Source: Pseudomonas sp. GGS8
Lineage (GTDB): Bacteria > Pseudomonadota > Gammaproteobacteria > Pseudomonadales > Pseudomonadaceae
Assembly (NCBI RefSeq): GCF_024168645.1
Contig: NZ_JALJWF010000001.1
Location: forward strand, 4,777,501 to 4,841,500
DNA: 64,000 nucleotides
Reading direction: 5' to 3'
A program made the position numbers and the translations under genes. The notes beneath the pieces are model-generated. The model searched no databases and was not told the origin of the DNA. It saw nothing but the letters and a program-made list of their open reading frames with translations. Position 1 is the stretch's first letter, and each line of letters opens with the position of its first letter. Positions 36,190-44,026 of the stretch are shown piece after piece.

Positions 36190-38417
36190 GATCGTTGCGT
36201 GTCCGCGGTGGAGTCGATAGGTGATGGAGCGTCCGGGCGTTTGCGCAGCAGTGCCTGGCTGTCCTTTAGGGTGGCAACGAACAAGCGCAGGATGGCGCGC
36301 AAGCCAATGCTGCTGACCTCGCGCAACGCCGACATTGGCGCGTCGAGGCGACCGTTGCCCCACGTGTTGGCCCAGGTGTCGGCCCGTGAAAAAGTCAGTC
36401 GTACCAGTTCACTTTGCTGGCGCAGGGTCAAAGCGTCGAATTTCACGCCTGCCACGTTGTCGTTGCTGAAGATCGTTGTTGCGGGAAAGAGGCTTGAGGG
36501 CGGTGTGCGCAGAATGCACAGCCGCAGCTTCTCTTTGGCGCCGAGCTGAACCTGCGGTGGCAGTGCCAGACCCACGCCGTTTTGTGAGAAATCCCGGGTT
36601 ATGCAATCGAACCAGGTGCCGTCTTCGCGATAGACACGCACGGGCAGATCCGCGGGCACCCTGGGCTCGTTGCGCACCTGAGAGGACTCAGTGGCTACCG
36701 CCACGGCGGTGCTGACGATGATGATGTTGTACACGGTCCAGACCAGGTTGATCAGCAGAGTAGTGACCTCGGCCGAATCACTCCCGATCAGTTTCACCAC
36801 GCCGATCGCCAGACCGATTACGTTCAAGGTCAGCAGGACGATGTAAGGCCGCGCGAGCTTCCAGTTGAAATAGTCCTTTTCGATGGTGCCGCCCTTGTCG
36901 GTTACGTTGAATTTGCCCAGTGAAGGGCTGATCAGGGCCAGCAGTACCGGTCGCATGATGTGCCAGGCCAACACCGACTCATACACTTCGTTCCAGAAGG
37001 AATGGCGGAAGCGTCCCTGGATGCTGGAGTTGGTCAGGCTGGAATGGAAAATATGCGGCAGTACATAGACCGTGACCATCAACGCCGAGGCATGGAAAAT
37101 CTGCGCGTCGAAAAACAGGTAGGCCAATGGTGCGGTCAAGAACACCAGGCGGGGCAGGCTGTAGAAAAAGTGCATCATGGCGTTGAGGTAGCAGATGCGC
37201 TGCCCCAGGTTCAGTCCTTTGCCAAACAAGGGATTGTCGGTCCGAAAAATCTGCACCATGCCCCGCGCCCAGCGTACGCGCTGGCTGATATGCCGGGAAA
37301 GGCTTTCGGTGGCCAGTCCCGCCGCTTGTGGAATGGCGAGGTAAGCGGTATTGAAACCACGGCGATTGAGCTTGAGTGCCGTGTGCGCATCCTCCGTCAC
37401 GGTTTCGGTGGCGATGCCGCCGACTTCCAGCAAGTGAGTCCGCCGGATGACCGCGCAAGACCCACAGAAGAATGCCGCGTTCCACAGGTCGTTGCCGTCC
37501 TGCACCAGGCCGTAGAACAGCTCACCTTCATTGGGTACCGAGCGAAAGGTATCGAGGTTTTTTTCGAACGGATCGGGTGAGTAGAAAAAGTGCGGCGTTT
37601 GCAGCAACGCCAGGTTCGGGTCCTTTAAGAACCAGCCCATGGTGATCTGCAGGAATGAGCGGGTGGGCACGTGGTCGGCGTCGAATATGGCAATGAACTC
37701 GCCATCGGTGACTTTGAGTGCCTCGTTGAGGTTGCCGGCCTTGGCATGTTGATTGTTGTCGCGGGTGATGTAGTTGACACCAATCTGCTGACAGAAAACC
37801 TTGAATTCCTCCCGGCGTCCGTCATCGAGCACGTGCACCCGCAGTTTGCCCTCGGGCCAGTCAATGGCCTGAGCCGCGAGCACCACCAGTTTGACGATGC
37901 CCAACGCTTCGTTATAGGTGGGAATGAACACATCCACCGTCGGCCATTGCGCGGGTGGCTGTTGCAGAAACTGCGGTTTACGTTGCAATGGCCAGGCGGT
38001 CTGTACATAGCCGAAGACCAGGACGAGCAAGGCATACAGTTCGGCCAGCACCAGCCCGTAGCCGAATACGGCATCCTGCCAGTTGTCGAAGTCCAGGGTG
38101 TCGGACAGACGCCAGTACATGTAACGCAACGAAGCGATCAGCGAGAGGGTGATCAGGGTCAGGATCGCCAGACGCCCGGTTTGCTTGCGGATGATCAGGC
38201 TGACGGCAAAACAGACGGAGGCAAACGCGGCCTGGGAATACAGAGTCTGCGGCGCAGTGAGGACACCCAGTACCAATAATGCAGCAATCAGGCCGCCTGA
38301 GATTTTCAGGCCTTGGCGGCAACGCAGAGGCCATCGACTCACACGATCCTGGAAACTATCCAGTAGCCTCTGCAACCACCAAGTCTTTGCAGGTAGCTGA
38401 TTCAGTTGGGCGGTCAT
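36186..38417 (-). CDS. wssB: Cellulose synthase catalytic subunit A (BcsA) with PilZ domain
   Basis: Polymerises UDP-glucose to cellulose at the inner membrane and is activated by cyclic di-GMP. The 743 residues contain N-terminal membrane helices, a GT2 domain (VDVFIPTYNEALGIVKL; DADHVPTRSF as DxD; TETVTEDAHTALKLNRRG as TED; QRVRWARGM as QxxRW), further helices, and a C-terminal PilZ domain starting near 580. The c-di-GMP motif reads QVRNEPRVPADLPVRV, an R-x4/5-R-type start, then a D-x-SxxG-like FSQNGVGLALP. It overlaps wssA by ATGA. Confidence 0.95.
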   Translation of the reverse strand: MTAQLNQLPAKTWWLQRLLDSFQDRVSRWPLRCRQGLKISGGLIAALLVLGVLTAPQTLYSQAAFASVCFAVSLIIRKQTGRLAILTLITLSLIASLRYMYWRLSDTLDFDNWQDAVFGYGLVLAELYALLVLVFGYVQTAWPLQRKPQFLQQPPAQWPTVDVFIPTYNEALGIVKLVVLAAQAIDWPEGKLRVHVLDDGRREEFKVFCQQIGVNYITRDNNQHAKAGNLNEALKVTDGEFIAIFDADHVPTRSFLQITMGWFLKDPNLALLQTPHFFYSPDPFEKNLDTFRSVPNEGELFYGLVQDGNDLWNAAFFCGSCAVIRRTHLLEVGGIATETVTEDAHTALKLNRRGFNTAYLAIPQAAGLATESLSRHISQRVRWARGMVQIFRTDNPLFGKGLNLGQRICYLNAMMHFFYSLPRLVFLTAPLAYLFFDAQIFHASALMVTVYVLPHIFHSSLTNSSIQGRFRHSFWNEVYESVLAWHIMRPVLLALISPSLGKFNVTDKGGTIEKDYFNWKLARPYIVLLTLNVIGLAIGVVKLIGSDSAEVTTLLINLVWTVYNIIIVSTAVAVATESSQVRNEPRVPADLPVRVYREDGTWFDCITRDFSQNGVGLALPPQVQLGAKEKLRLCILRTPPSSLFPATTIFSNDNVAGVKFDALTLRQQSELVRLTFSRADTWANTWGNGRLDAPMSALREVSSIGLRAILRLFVATLKDSQALLRKRPDAPSPIDSTADTQRS

Positions 38418-39580
38418 GGCGTGCCCTGCTGGCTGGAAGCGTCCGCGAAAAGCAGGGCATGGACCGCGCCTGACAGCGACACAATGTCCTGACAGCCAAT
38501 GCTCTCGGGTGCGTACTGCAGCAGGTCCCGACCATAGGCCAGCGACTCGTTGAACTGGTGATCGAGGCGAATCGTCCCGATCAGGTTAGCGCCGAGCCGC
38601 CGCAGAAACAGCACGCCCATGTCCCTGCTGAACGCACGCGAGTCATCCCGTTGGTTGAGCACATACCGGTGCCGCTGCGCGCTTCGCAGGTTGGTTTCCA
38701 GCCACTGGGTCATGGTATCCAGTGCCAGGTAGGAGGCTGCGTCGGCCACTGTCATCACCAGCACCAGATCGGCGGCGTCGAGTGCCTGTTGCGAATAGAC
38801 GGTCGCCCCCGAAGGCGTGTCCAGGATCACGGTATCGTTTTCGCTGAGGTTCATCGACGCAAGGTGCTGATTCAACCAGTCAGAATCTTCAAGCATCAAC
38901 TGCTTGAGCAATCGGTGATCGTTCAGCTCGCCAGTGCCGAAGGGCAGGCACTCACTGTCACTAAAGCCCGGCAGGCGATGAGCGCCCCAGTCGGCATCCT
39001 GCTCTTTGAGCTGGATCAGCCCGGGAACCTGCCTGGTGATACCCAAGTGACTGGACAGCGCGTTCTGAGGGTCCAGATCAATCGCGATGGCTCGCCCGCC
39101 AGAGTGTCGAAGTGTTTTCGCGAGGCCAGCGGCGACGGTGCTTTTACCCACCCCTCCATTCGCAGAAACGATGGCAATGACCTTCGCCTTGGTCCGCTTG
39201 CGCATCGTTTCTGGCAGACCGTCTCGGCGGACCTGGTTGAGTTCACGCAACAGGTCGCTCAATCGGTGACGGTCACCGGAAGCAGAATTCGCAGGTGGCT
39301 CGGTCAGGGGAGGGGATTTGGGCAAAGGTGACGAGAGGACCACATTCTTCACAGGCTCGACCGGCGCGCCAATCAATGAAGATGGCTGTGGCTCGTCCAG
39401 TAGAAACACAGGGGATGTTGGCGTTTCGGGAGGCAATGCCACCGACGGTGCTGGCTCAGCCACAGCAGGTGTAACCGGGTCGTCCTTGAAATCTTTATAG
39501 TTCGGTTGTATTTCCTGGTAAGTCTCCGCATTGGCGCCAAAACGTGTAAAGAGTTTCGTAATATCGTCTACATATTTCAT
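38414..39580 (-). CDS. wssA: BcsQ/MinD-like ATPase with BcsP/BcsR-like N-terminus
   Basis: A cytoplasmic MinD-superfamily ATPase thought to position the cellulose machinery. The N-terminal ~25 residues (DDITKLFTRFGANAETYQEI) resemble the short BcsP/BcsR-type motif and are joined by a ~100-residue proline-rich linker to the ATPase. The P-loop reads SANGGVGKSTVAAGLA: Asn stands in place of the signature Lys of the KGGVGKT motif. Other motifs are AIDLDPQNALSSHLG (A') and VILDTPSG (B). It is the first gene of the wss operon; 388 residues. Confidence 0.88.
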   Translation of the reverse strand: MKYVDDITKLFTRFGANAETYQEIQPNYKDFKDDPVTPAVAEPAPSVALPPETPTSPVFLLDEPQPSSLIGAPVEPVKNVVLSSPLPKSPPLTEPPANSASGDRHRLSDLLRELNQVRRDGLPETMRKRTKAKVIAIVSANGGVGKSTVAAGLAKTLRHSGGRAIAIDLDPQNALSSHLGITRQVPGLIQLKEQDADWGAHRLPGFSDSECLPFGTGELNDHRLLKQLMLEDSDWLNQHLASMNLSENDTVILDTPSGATVYSQQALDAADLVLVMTVADAASYLALDTMTQWLETNLRSAQRHRYVLNQRDDSRAFSRDMGVLFLRRLGANLIGTIRLDHQFNESLAYGRDLLQYAPESIGCQDIVSLSGAVHALLFADASSQQGTP

Positions 39581-39866
39581 GCGTCGTACCAGGAATGAAG
39601 CAACTTAGAAACTCAGCATTCCATTAACTAACAAAGTTGATGCGTTGTCTGGTTATTGGCAGAGTGCCATTAATCTAGGGTGTCGATGTAGGTGTGTCAA
39701 TGGTTGTTATAAAAAGTCAGCGAGATCTGTTGGTGTTTGGCTGAATGTTATTTAGGAATTGTGTTGTTCGTGAAGTATGAGTATTGGAAAGTGTCCAGTG
39801 ATCAGTGTTAAATTGGGTGCGGTGTGGTGATAAGTCGTGAGAGTGTTTGAAGCGCGGTGTTAAAAG
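39581..39866 (-). promoter_or_regulatory. Promoter region of the wss operon
   Basis: An AT-rich untranslated region upstream of wssA with no gene. It contains a perfect short palindrome TGGCA-GAG-TGCCA (39657-39669), a possible regulator site about 80 bases before the wssA ATG. No -35/-10 pair is convincing by eye. In other pseudomonads wss promoters respond to FleQ/AmrZ-type regulators and cyclic di-GMP; no match to their sites could be confirmed here. Confidence 0.4.
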
Positions 39867-39900
39867 AAAATGCTCCGTATCGAAAGATGCGGAGCATTTT
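39867..39900 (-). terminator. Rho-independent terminator after the luxR-type gene
   Basis: An 11-pair stem AAAATGCTCCG / CGGAGCATTTT continues through a U-G pair and ATC/GAT to a GAAA tetraloop. T-runs occur on both sides. It ends the minus-strand luxR-type transcript 67 bases beyond its stop and isolates the wss promoter from it. Confidence 0.85.
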
Positions 39901-39967
39901 TCGTTAGCCGAACGCGGACATTGCCCCTTCGAAAATATAGGAGTCAGGGGGGCGTGGCATATTGTGC

Positions 39968-40681
39968 TTAGAACAACAGGCCCATCAAGGATGCTTTGAC
40001 CGCTGCTTCGGCTTTGTTCGAGGCTTGAAGTTTGCGCATGGAATTGACCAAATGAAATTTTACGGTCCGTATGTCGATATTTAGAATAATGCTAATTTCG
40101 ACATAGGTTTTTCCAATGGCTGTCCATTTCAAGGTTTCTTTTTCTCGAGCGGTCAGCGGCTTATACATCTCAGGTATGTTTTTTTCGGAAAAGAAACGCG
40201 TCATGGATTCATGCGCTAACTGAGTCAGCCAAATTAACTTGGTCTCTTTGCTCTCCAGTTCTGCCGATGAAATATGTTCGCTGGAGCGGGAAACAGAGAG
40301 TAAGCCGATACTGTTGAATCCGCGTTGCGATGAAAGGCACCATCCATGATTCAGGTTGTAATGCCGCGCTTCTTCCCAGAATGTCAGGCTTTGACTTTGC
40401 TGTTCTGCTGACCAGCGCATGGGAATGGACCGTGTTAACCCATGTTTGACGGTGGGGTCTTGGGAAAAATAATGTTCGGCTACATATTTTTCCTCCCAGG
40501 GGGCAGGATAGTTTGAAAGTAGAAAATATTGTGGGGGTGTTAACGATAAAGGGATTTTTAGTCCATAGGAGCAGAGCTCGAATCCCAAGTTGTAAGTTAT
40601 TTTAACCAGCTCATTGAATAATTCATTTTCAGAGGTGCATCCGGAAACTAACTCAATGAAGTCTTCGCGCCATTCTTTCAC
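39968..40681 (-). CDS. LuxR-type quorum-sensing regulator
   Basis: A 237-residue acyl-homoserine-lactone receptor. The sensor domain keeps all residues typical of AHL binders: Trp62 and Tyr66 (PWEEKY), Asp75-Pro76 (QDPTV), Trp90 (PMRW) and Gly113 (NHGW). The C-terminal LuxR/GerE helix-turn-helix is LTAREKETLKWTAIGKTY then ISIILNIDIRTVKFHL. I chose the GTG at 40681, eight bases after a GGAAGG site; a TTG one codon earlier is an alternative. It is divergent from the luxI-type gene and probably acts at the lux box between them. Its composition is AT-richer than the flanking wss genes, suggesting transfer. Confidence 0.92.
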   Translation of the reverse strand: MKEWREDFIELVSGCTSENELFNELVKITYNLGFELCSYGLKIPLSLTPPQYFLLSNYPAPWEEKYVAEHYFSQDPTVKHGLTRSIPMRWSAEQQSQSLTFWEEARHYNLNHGWCLSSQRGFNSIGLLSVSRSSEHISSAELESKETKLIWLTQLAHESMTRFFSEKNIPEMYKPLTAREKETLKWTAIGKTYVEISIILNIDIRTVKFHLVNSMRKLQASNKAEAAVKASLMGLLF

Positions 40682-40703
40682 CAATACTACCTTCCGTGGT
40701 CAG

Positions 40704-40723
40704 CGCCCCCAGTGAGAGGGGCG
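40704..40723. promoter_or_regulatory. GC-rich inverted repeat before the luxR-type gene
   Basis: CGCCCC-N8-GGGGCG lies about 23 bases upstream of the luxR-type start, in the untranslated leader or promoter. It stands out from the AT-rich surroundings. It could be an operator or a leader hairpin; function unknown. Confidence 0.3.
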
Positions 40724-41018
40724 GGGAGAGGATTATACAGAATTGCAGCGTGCCAGGGAGATAGTTCCGGAGAGTATTGATTTTGCTGAATACAGCGGCA
40801 ACACCACGTCCGATAAGGTCCGTAGCACAACTAGATCTCCCGCAAAGGCGCATTAGTTTCACCTGTTCTTAGTACGGTGGTGCTAAAAACAGCTGTTTCT
40901 AAGTGCCTGGATTTTTACCCTCGCCACAGGAAGGGTCGCAACTTTCAATTCGGTCAGATAAAAAATGTCAATTATTTAACTGTTGGTGTTGCTGACTGTG
41001 GGGTGCAGGTTTTAATTA

Positions 41019-41038
41019 ACCTGCCCATTTGGGCAGCT
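41019..41038. promoter_or_regulatory. lux box upstream of the luxI-type gene
   Basis: ACCTGCCCATTTGGGCAGCT contains a perfect palindrome CTGCCC-ATTT-GGGCAG (41021-41036) and has the CT-N12-AG core of Pseudomonas lux/las/rhl boxes. It lies 57 bases before the luxI-type ATG, as expected for autoinduction by the divergent LuxR-type protein. Confidence 0.8.
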
Positions 41039-41095
41039 ACTAATACAGCTCTCGATTTGTTGTACTGGCCGGATAACATTTTCCGAGAGATTTTC

Positions 41096-41680
41096 ATGCT
41101 AACTGTTATAACAGGGGCCGTTGATGATCTTTTACCTGGGATGGCATGTGCGCTCGCTAAATATAGGTATCAGGTATTCGTTAAAGAGTTAGGCTGGCCT
41201 CTACGTTGTGAGGAGGGGGTTGAGTTAGATGCTTTCGATCGCCCTGATACGGTATATGTTTTAGCCTGTGATAATAATCGCGAGATATTTGGTTGTGCTC
41301 GGTTAATTCCTACTAATCGACCATACCTGCTAGGGGATGTATTTCCTCACTTAATGGGGGGGAGTCCGCCGCCGTTCTCGGCAGGTATATGGGAGCTCTC
41401 CCGGTTCGCTATTAGCCACCCGAAAGGCCAAGTGTTGAGTGCTGAGCAAGCCTGGAAAAACACGGTGAAGTTGGTGACGGAAGTGATTGACGTCGCACGC
41501 TCAAAAGGTGCGTTTCGATTGATCGCGTTTAGTGCTGTAGGGAATGAGCGGTTGCTAAAACGGATGGGCGTCAATACATGCAGGATTTCGCCGCCGCGGC
41601 TAATCGATAACAAAAGTATCGTTCCCTTCTGGATCGAAATCGACGATAAAACCACTAGCGCTTTGTGCCTGGCCGCCTAA
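41096..41680 (+). CDS. LuxI-type acyl-homoserine-lactone synthase
   Basis: Makes an acyl-homoserine lactone from S-adenosylmethionine and acyl-ACP. At 194 residues from ATG 41096 it has the family length, and every hallmark residue is in place: Arg24, Phe28, Trp34 (YRYQVFVKELGW), Asp45 and Asp48 (ELDAFD), Arg69 (GCARLIPT), Phe83, Glu100 and Arg103 (WELSRFA). The frame is open back to 40877 but that part is leader; a GAGAG site precedes 41096. A lux box lies just upstream. The acyl chain cannot be predicted from sequence alone. Confidence 0.93.
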   Translation: MLTVITGAVDDLLPGMACALAKYRYQVFVKELGWPLRCEEGVELDAFDRPDTVYVLACDNNREIFGCARLIPTNRPYLLGDVFPHLMGGSPPPFSAGIWELSRFAISHPKGQVLSAEQAWKNTVKLVTEVIDVARSKGAFRLIAFSAVGNERLLKRMGVNTCRISPPRLIDNKSIVPFWIEIDDKTTSALCLAA

Positions 41681-41925
41681 GAACTTTACAGTGAATGATA
41701 GTCGAAGAATTGCAACGCGAGGCGAGTCTGACTATATCTGCACGACGGCGCTTGAAACGTCTAACGGTGACCTTGGAACGCGGCGAATGGTGTTCCGGCC
41801 CAAAGTTTTGGGGCGATGGTGTGTGATGATGATGAAGGCTTTTATGGTGTCGCGCTGATTGAACGTATTGATGTTCGAGAGGGTTTTTTCACCAGCTCAA
41901 GTGATTCAGACAAGGCGGGTAACCT

Positions 41926-42624
41926 ATGATTTCGTTTGTGAGATGGTTGTTGGTGGTGCTGTTCATCGTCCTGAGTTTTCCTTTTTTATGCGTATACATG
42001 TTAATCAATCCTATAAAGAACCGGAATTTGCATGTGGCCTGTCGGTCATATTCAGTGATCAATAAAATATTCTCAGTTCGTGTTGCTGTAAATGGATTCG
42101 ACACTATATCCACTGTCAAGCCTTATATCTATGTAGCCAACCACCAATGTAACTATGATGTTCTGATCGTTGCTGAGGCGCTGAAACCAGGCACCGTTAT
42201 TGTCGGTAAAAAATCGCTTAGATGGTTGCCTCTGGTCGGGCAACTGTATTGGCTGACGGGGAGCCTGTTCATTGACAGAAACAGCCCCCGGGCTTCTATT
42301 CAGAGCTTGCGCAAGATTTCCAAGAGCGTTGTCGCAGACAATACTTCCATCTGGATCTTTCCTGAAGGCACCCGAAACAAAGGTGGGGATATGCTGCCTT
42401 TCAAGGCGGGGGCCTTTCGGATTGCTAAGGAGATGGGAGTAGGGATCGTTCCCGTGACGATCAGTCCTACTGTTGGGGACATTGCTTACAACTCATTGCG
42501 CTCTACTGAAGTCAGTATCGTCGCCCATCAACCCATCGAGGCGGATGTGGTCGCGAGTATGAGCGCCAAAGAACTGGCAAGCTACACACGTGAGATTATC
42601 AGCAATATGATTCCGGTTATTTAG
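41926..42624 (+). CDS. PlsC-type 1-acylglycerol-3-phosphate acyltransferase
   Basis: A 232-residue LPLAT-family enzyme: N-terminal membrane helix (WLLVVLFIVLSFPFLCVYML), HX4D catalytic motif NHQCNYD, FIDRNSPRAS, and IFPEGTRNKG (acyl-acceptor site), then VGIVPVTISPT. The family esterifies lysophosphatidate at the inner membrane. It lies 245 bases after the luxI-type gene on the same strand and is convergent with the biosynthetic operon, so it could attach the acyl product to a glycerol-phosphate lipid rather than serve housekeeping lipid synthesis. The 245-base gap holds no recognisable gene. Confidence 0.88.
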   Translation: MISFVRWLLVVLFIVLSFPFLCVYMLINPIKNRNLHVACRSYSVINKIFSVRVAVNGFDTISTVKPYIYVANHQCNYDVLIVAEALKPGTVIVGKKSLRWLPLVGQLYWLTGSLFIDRNSPRASIQSLRKISKSVVADNTSIWIFPEGTRNKGGDMLPFKAGAFRIAKEMGVGIVPVTISPTVGDIAYNSLRSTEVSIVAHQPIEADVVASMSAKELASYTREIISNMIPVI

Positions 42625-42658
42625 TCGATAAAAACGGAATACTGAGGGATCCCCCAGA

Positions 42659-42692
42659 CTCCTCGATAGGTGAAATTACACCTGTCGAGGAG
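42659..42692. terminator. Bidirectional terminator between plsC-type gene and biosynthetic operon
   Basis: A 14-pair stem CTCCTCGATAGGTG / CACCTGTCGAGGAG with one G-T pair and a six-base loop lies between two convergent stop codons. On the plus strand it is followed within ten bases by TTTT; on the minus strand the sequence is less T-rich. Confidence 0.75.
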
Positions 42693-42708
42693 CTCCCTGT
42701 TTTACCGA

Positions 42709-43407
42709 TTAGAACCAATAATGCAGGCCGAGCATTAATGACTGGGCGCTATAGTCAGTGCGCACATCGCCTTCGGGCAGGCCCTGAATGTCACCGAAGT
42801 GCGCATCGCGAGTCTTGATGTACCGATAATCCAGCGACATGGACCATTGTTCGGTGAGCTCGTAACCTACCCCGGCTCCGAGTTGATAGGCCGATACGGT
42901 GTCACGATGAGTGCCGCCGAACTGGACGCCGCCGGCTTCCAGGCCGCTGACCGACAGAGTGGTGTAGCCCAGGCCGCCGCCAATGTAGGGGGTAAACCGA
43001 CTGAAGGGTGCTGGTAGGTTCAAGACGTCATACCAGAGGTTGGCCATCACGCTGGTGGCTTCCTCTTCGCCTTTGCCGTCGATGCTCCCGCCGCCTTCGT
43101 AGACCCGATTATTGAACTGGGTCAGGGTGTTTTTGCGGTAGCTGAGTTCCACTTCAGGTCTGAGCCCGATGGGGAATCGCCAGCCCAATGCCAGCCCGGT
43201 CGCGTAACCGGAGTGTAGCGGTTGATTGAACTCCATCTCGACAAAGTCGAGGTTGTTCTGGTTAAGGTCCTGCGGAGCAACCCAGTTCAGGCCGCCCATG
43301 ACACTGATGTAGGGGCCGAGTGTATCGGCGGAACTGGACTCAGGGGCGATAAAGCCCATGCCAATGACGCCCATCACGAGATACAGAGGTTTTTTTAATT
43401 GGTTCAT
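42709..43407 (-). CDS. Small outer-membrane beta-barrel protein
   Basis: A 232-residue protein with a signal peptide (PLYLVMGVIGMGFIAPESSSA) and eight-strand barrel character: alternating strands such as YATGLALGWRFPIGLRPEVE, FTPYIGGGLGYTTLSV, YQLGAGVGYELTEQWSMSLD and a C-terminal LMLGLHYWF, with terminal Phe as used for outer-membrane assembly. It resembles the OmpA/OmpW-like barrel families (PF13505 type). ATG 43407 gives the signal peptide; the upstream open frame is not credible. It is the last gene of the biosynthetic operon, and a role in product release or placement is possible but unproven. Confidence 0.8.
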   Translation of the reverse strand: MNQLKKPLYLVMGVIGMGFIAPESSSADTLGPYISVMGGLNWVAPQDLNQNNLDFVEMEFNQPLHSGYATGLALGWRFPIGLRPEVELSYRKNTLTQFNNRVYEGGGSIDGKGEEEATSVMANLWYDVLNLPAPFSRFTPYIGGGLGYTTLSVSGLEAGGVQFGGTHRDTVSAYQLGAGVGYELTEQWSMSLDYRYIKTRDAHFGDIQGLPEGDVRTDYSAQSLMLGLHYWF

Positions 43408-43490
43408 GCTCGGTCCGAAGTGTGTCGTTATCAATAAGTAAGCGAGGGGTGTTCGGGAGGGAGCGTTCAACACGCTCCCTCCCGGAGGGT

Positions 43491-43967
43491 TCATACACGG
43501 TGCAAATGCGTTTCAGGCTTTTCGAGCGCTGGGGTACTGATGGCATTCGCTCGTTGTTCAGCCAAGGTGCACAGGTTGCGCAGAGCTGTGGTCATTGCCG
43601 CGGTCAGCATTTTGCGTAGCAGCCCGCGGTATAAAAAACTTAAGGGGCCCGAGATCTTCGCGCTATGGATGACCTGGGTTTCATTTGGGGAAAGCCTGCG
43701 CATCTGGTGATCGAACTCAAGGTCGATCCACAGCAGTCTTGCCGTGTTCCGATAGCTTTCATGCAGCTTCACTGATTCCAGTTTCAGCGGCATGTTCAGG
43801 CCATTTTTGAGGACGCATTTGCCTCGCACTCCAGGTTGAAACGGGCCATTGAGTTCACAATGGCGGACGTCGGTATCCCATAACGGCGCTTCTGAAAAGT
43901 TGCTCCAGATCTTCCATATTTCAGCGCGCGGCGATTTGACTATGACTTGCACTTTTACATCGTTCAC
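43491..43967 (-). CDS. SRPBCC-family (polyketide cyclase/START-like) protein
   Basis: A 158-residue protein with the SRPBCC pattern: N-terminal VQVIVKSPRAEIWKIWSNFSEAPLWDTDV, a central strand region (NGPFQPGVRGKCVLKNG), and an amphipathic C-terminal helix (LRKMLTAAMTTALRNLC). This fold binds hydrophobic ligands and includes polyketide cyclases/aromatases as well as carriers. Placed directly after the ketosynthase gene, it may cyclise, bind or dehydrate the acyl chain. No catalytic residue can be assigned. It starts 59 bases after the ketosynthase stop. Confidence 0.75.
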   Translation of the reverse strand: MNDVKVQVIVKSPRAEIWKIWSNFSEAPLWDTDVRHCELNGPFQPGVRGKCVLKNGLNMPLKLESVKLHESYRNTARLLWIDLEFDHQMRRLSPNETQVIHSAKISGPLSFLYRGLLRKMLTAAMTTALRNLCTLAEQRANAISTPALEKPETHLHRV

Positions 43968-44026
43968 GGCGACACCTTGGTTGTTGGGGGCACGGTCATG
44001 CGGGAGAGTGGGATCAATTGAGTACC

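Noticed and set aside
39657..39669. Possible sigma-54 promoter upstream of wssA
   Set aside because: A GG is followed by GC at the wrong distance; the palindrome explains the match.
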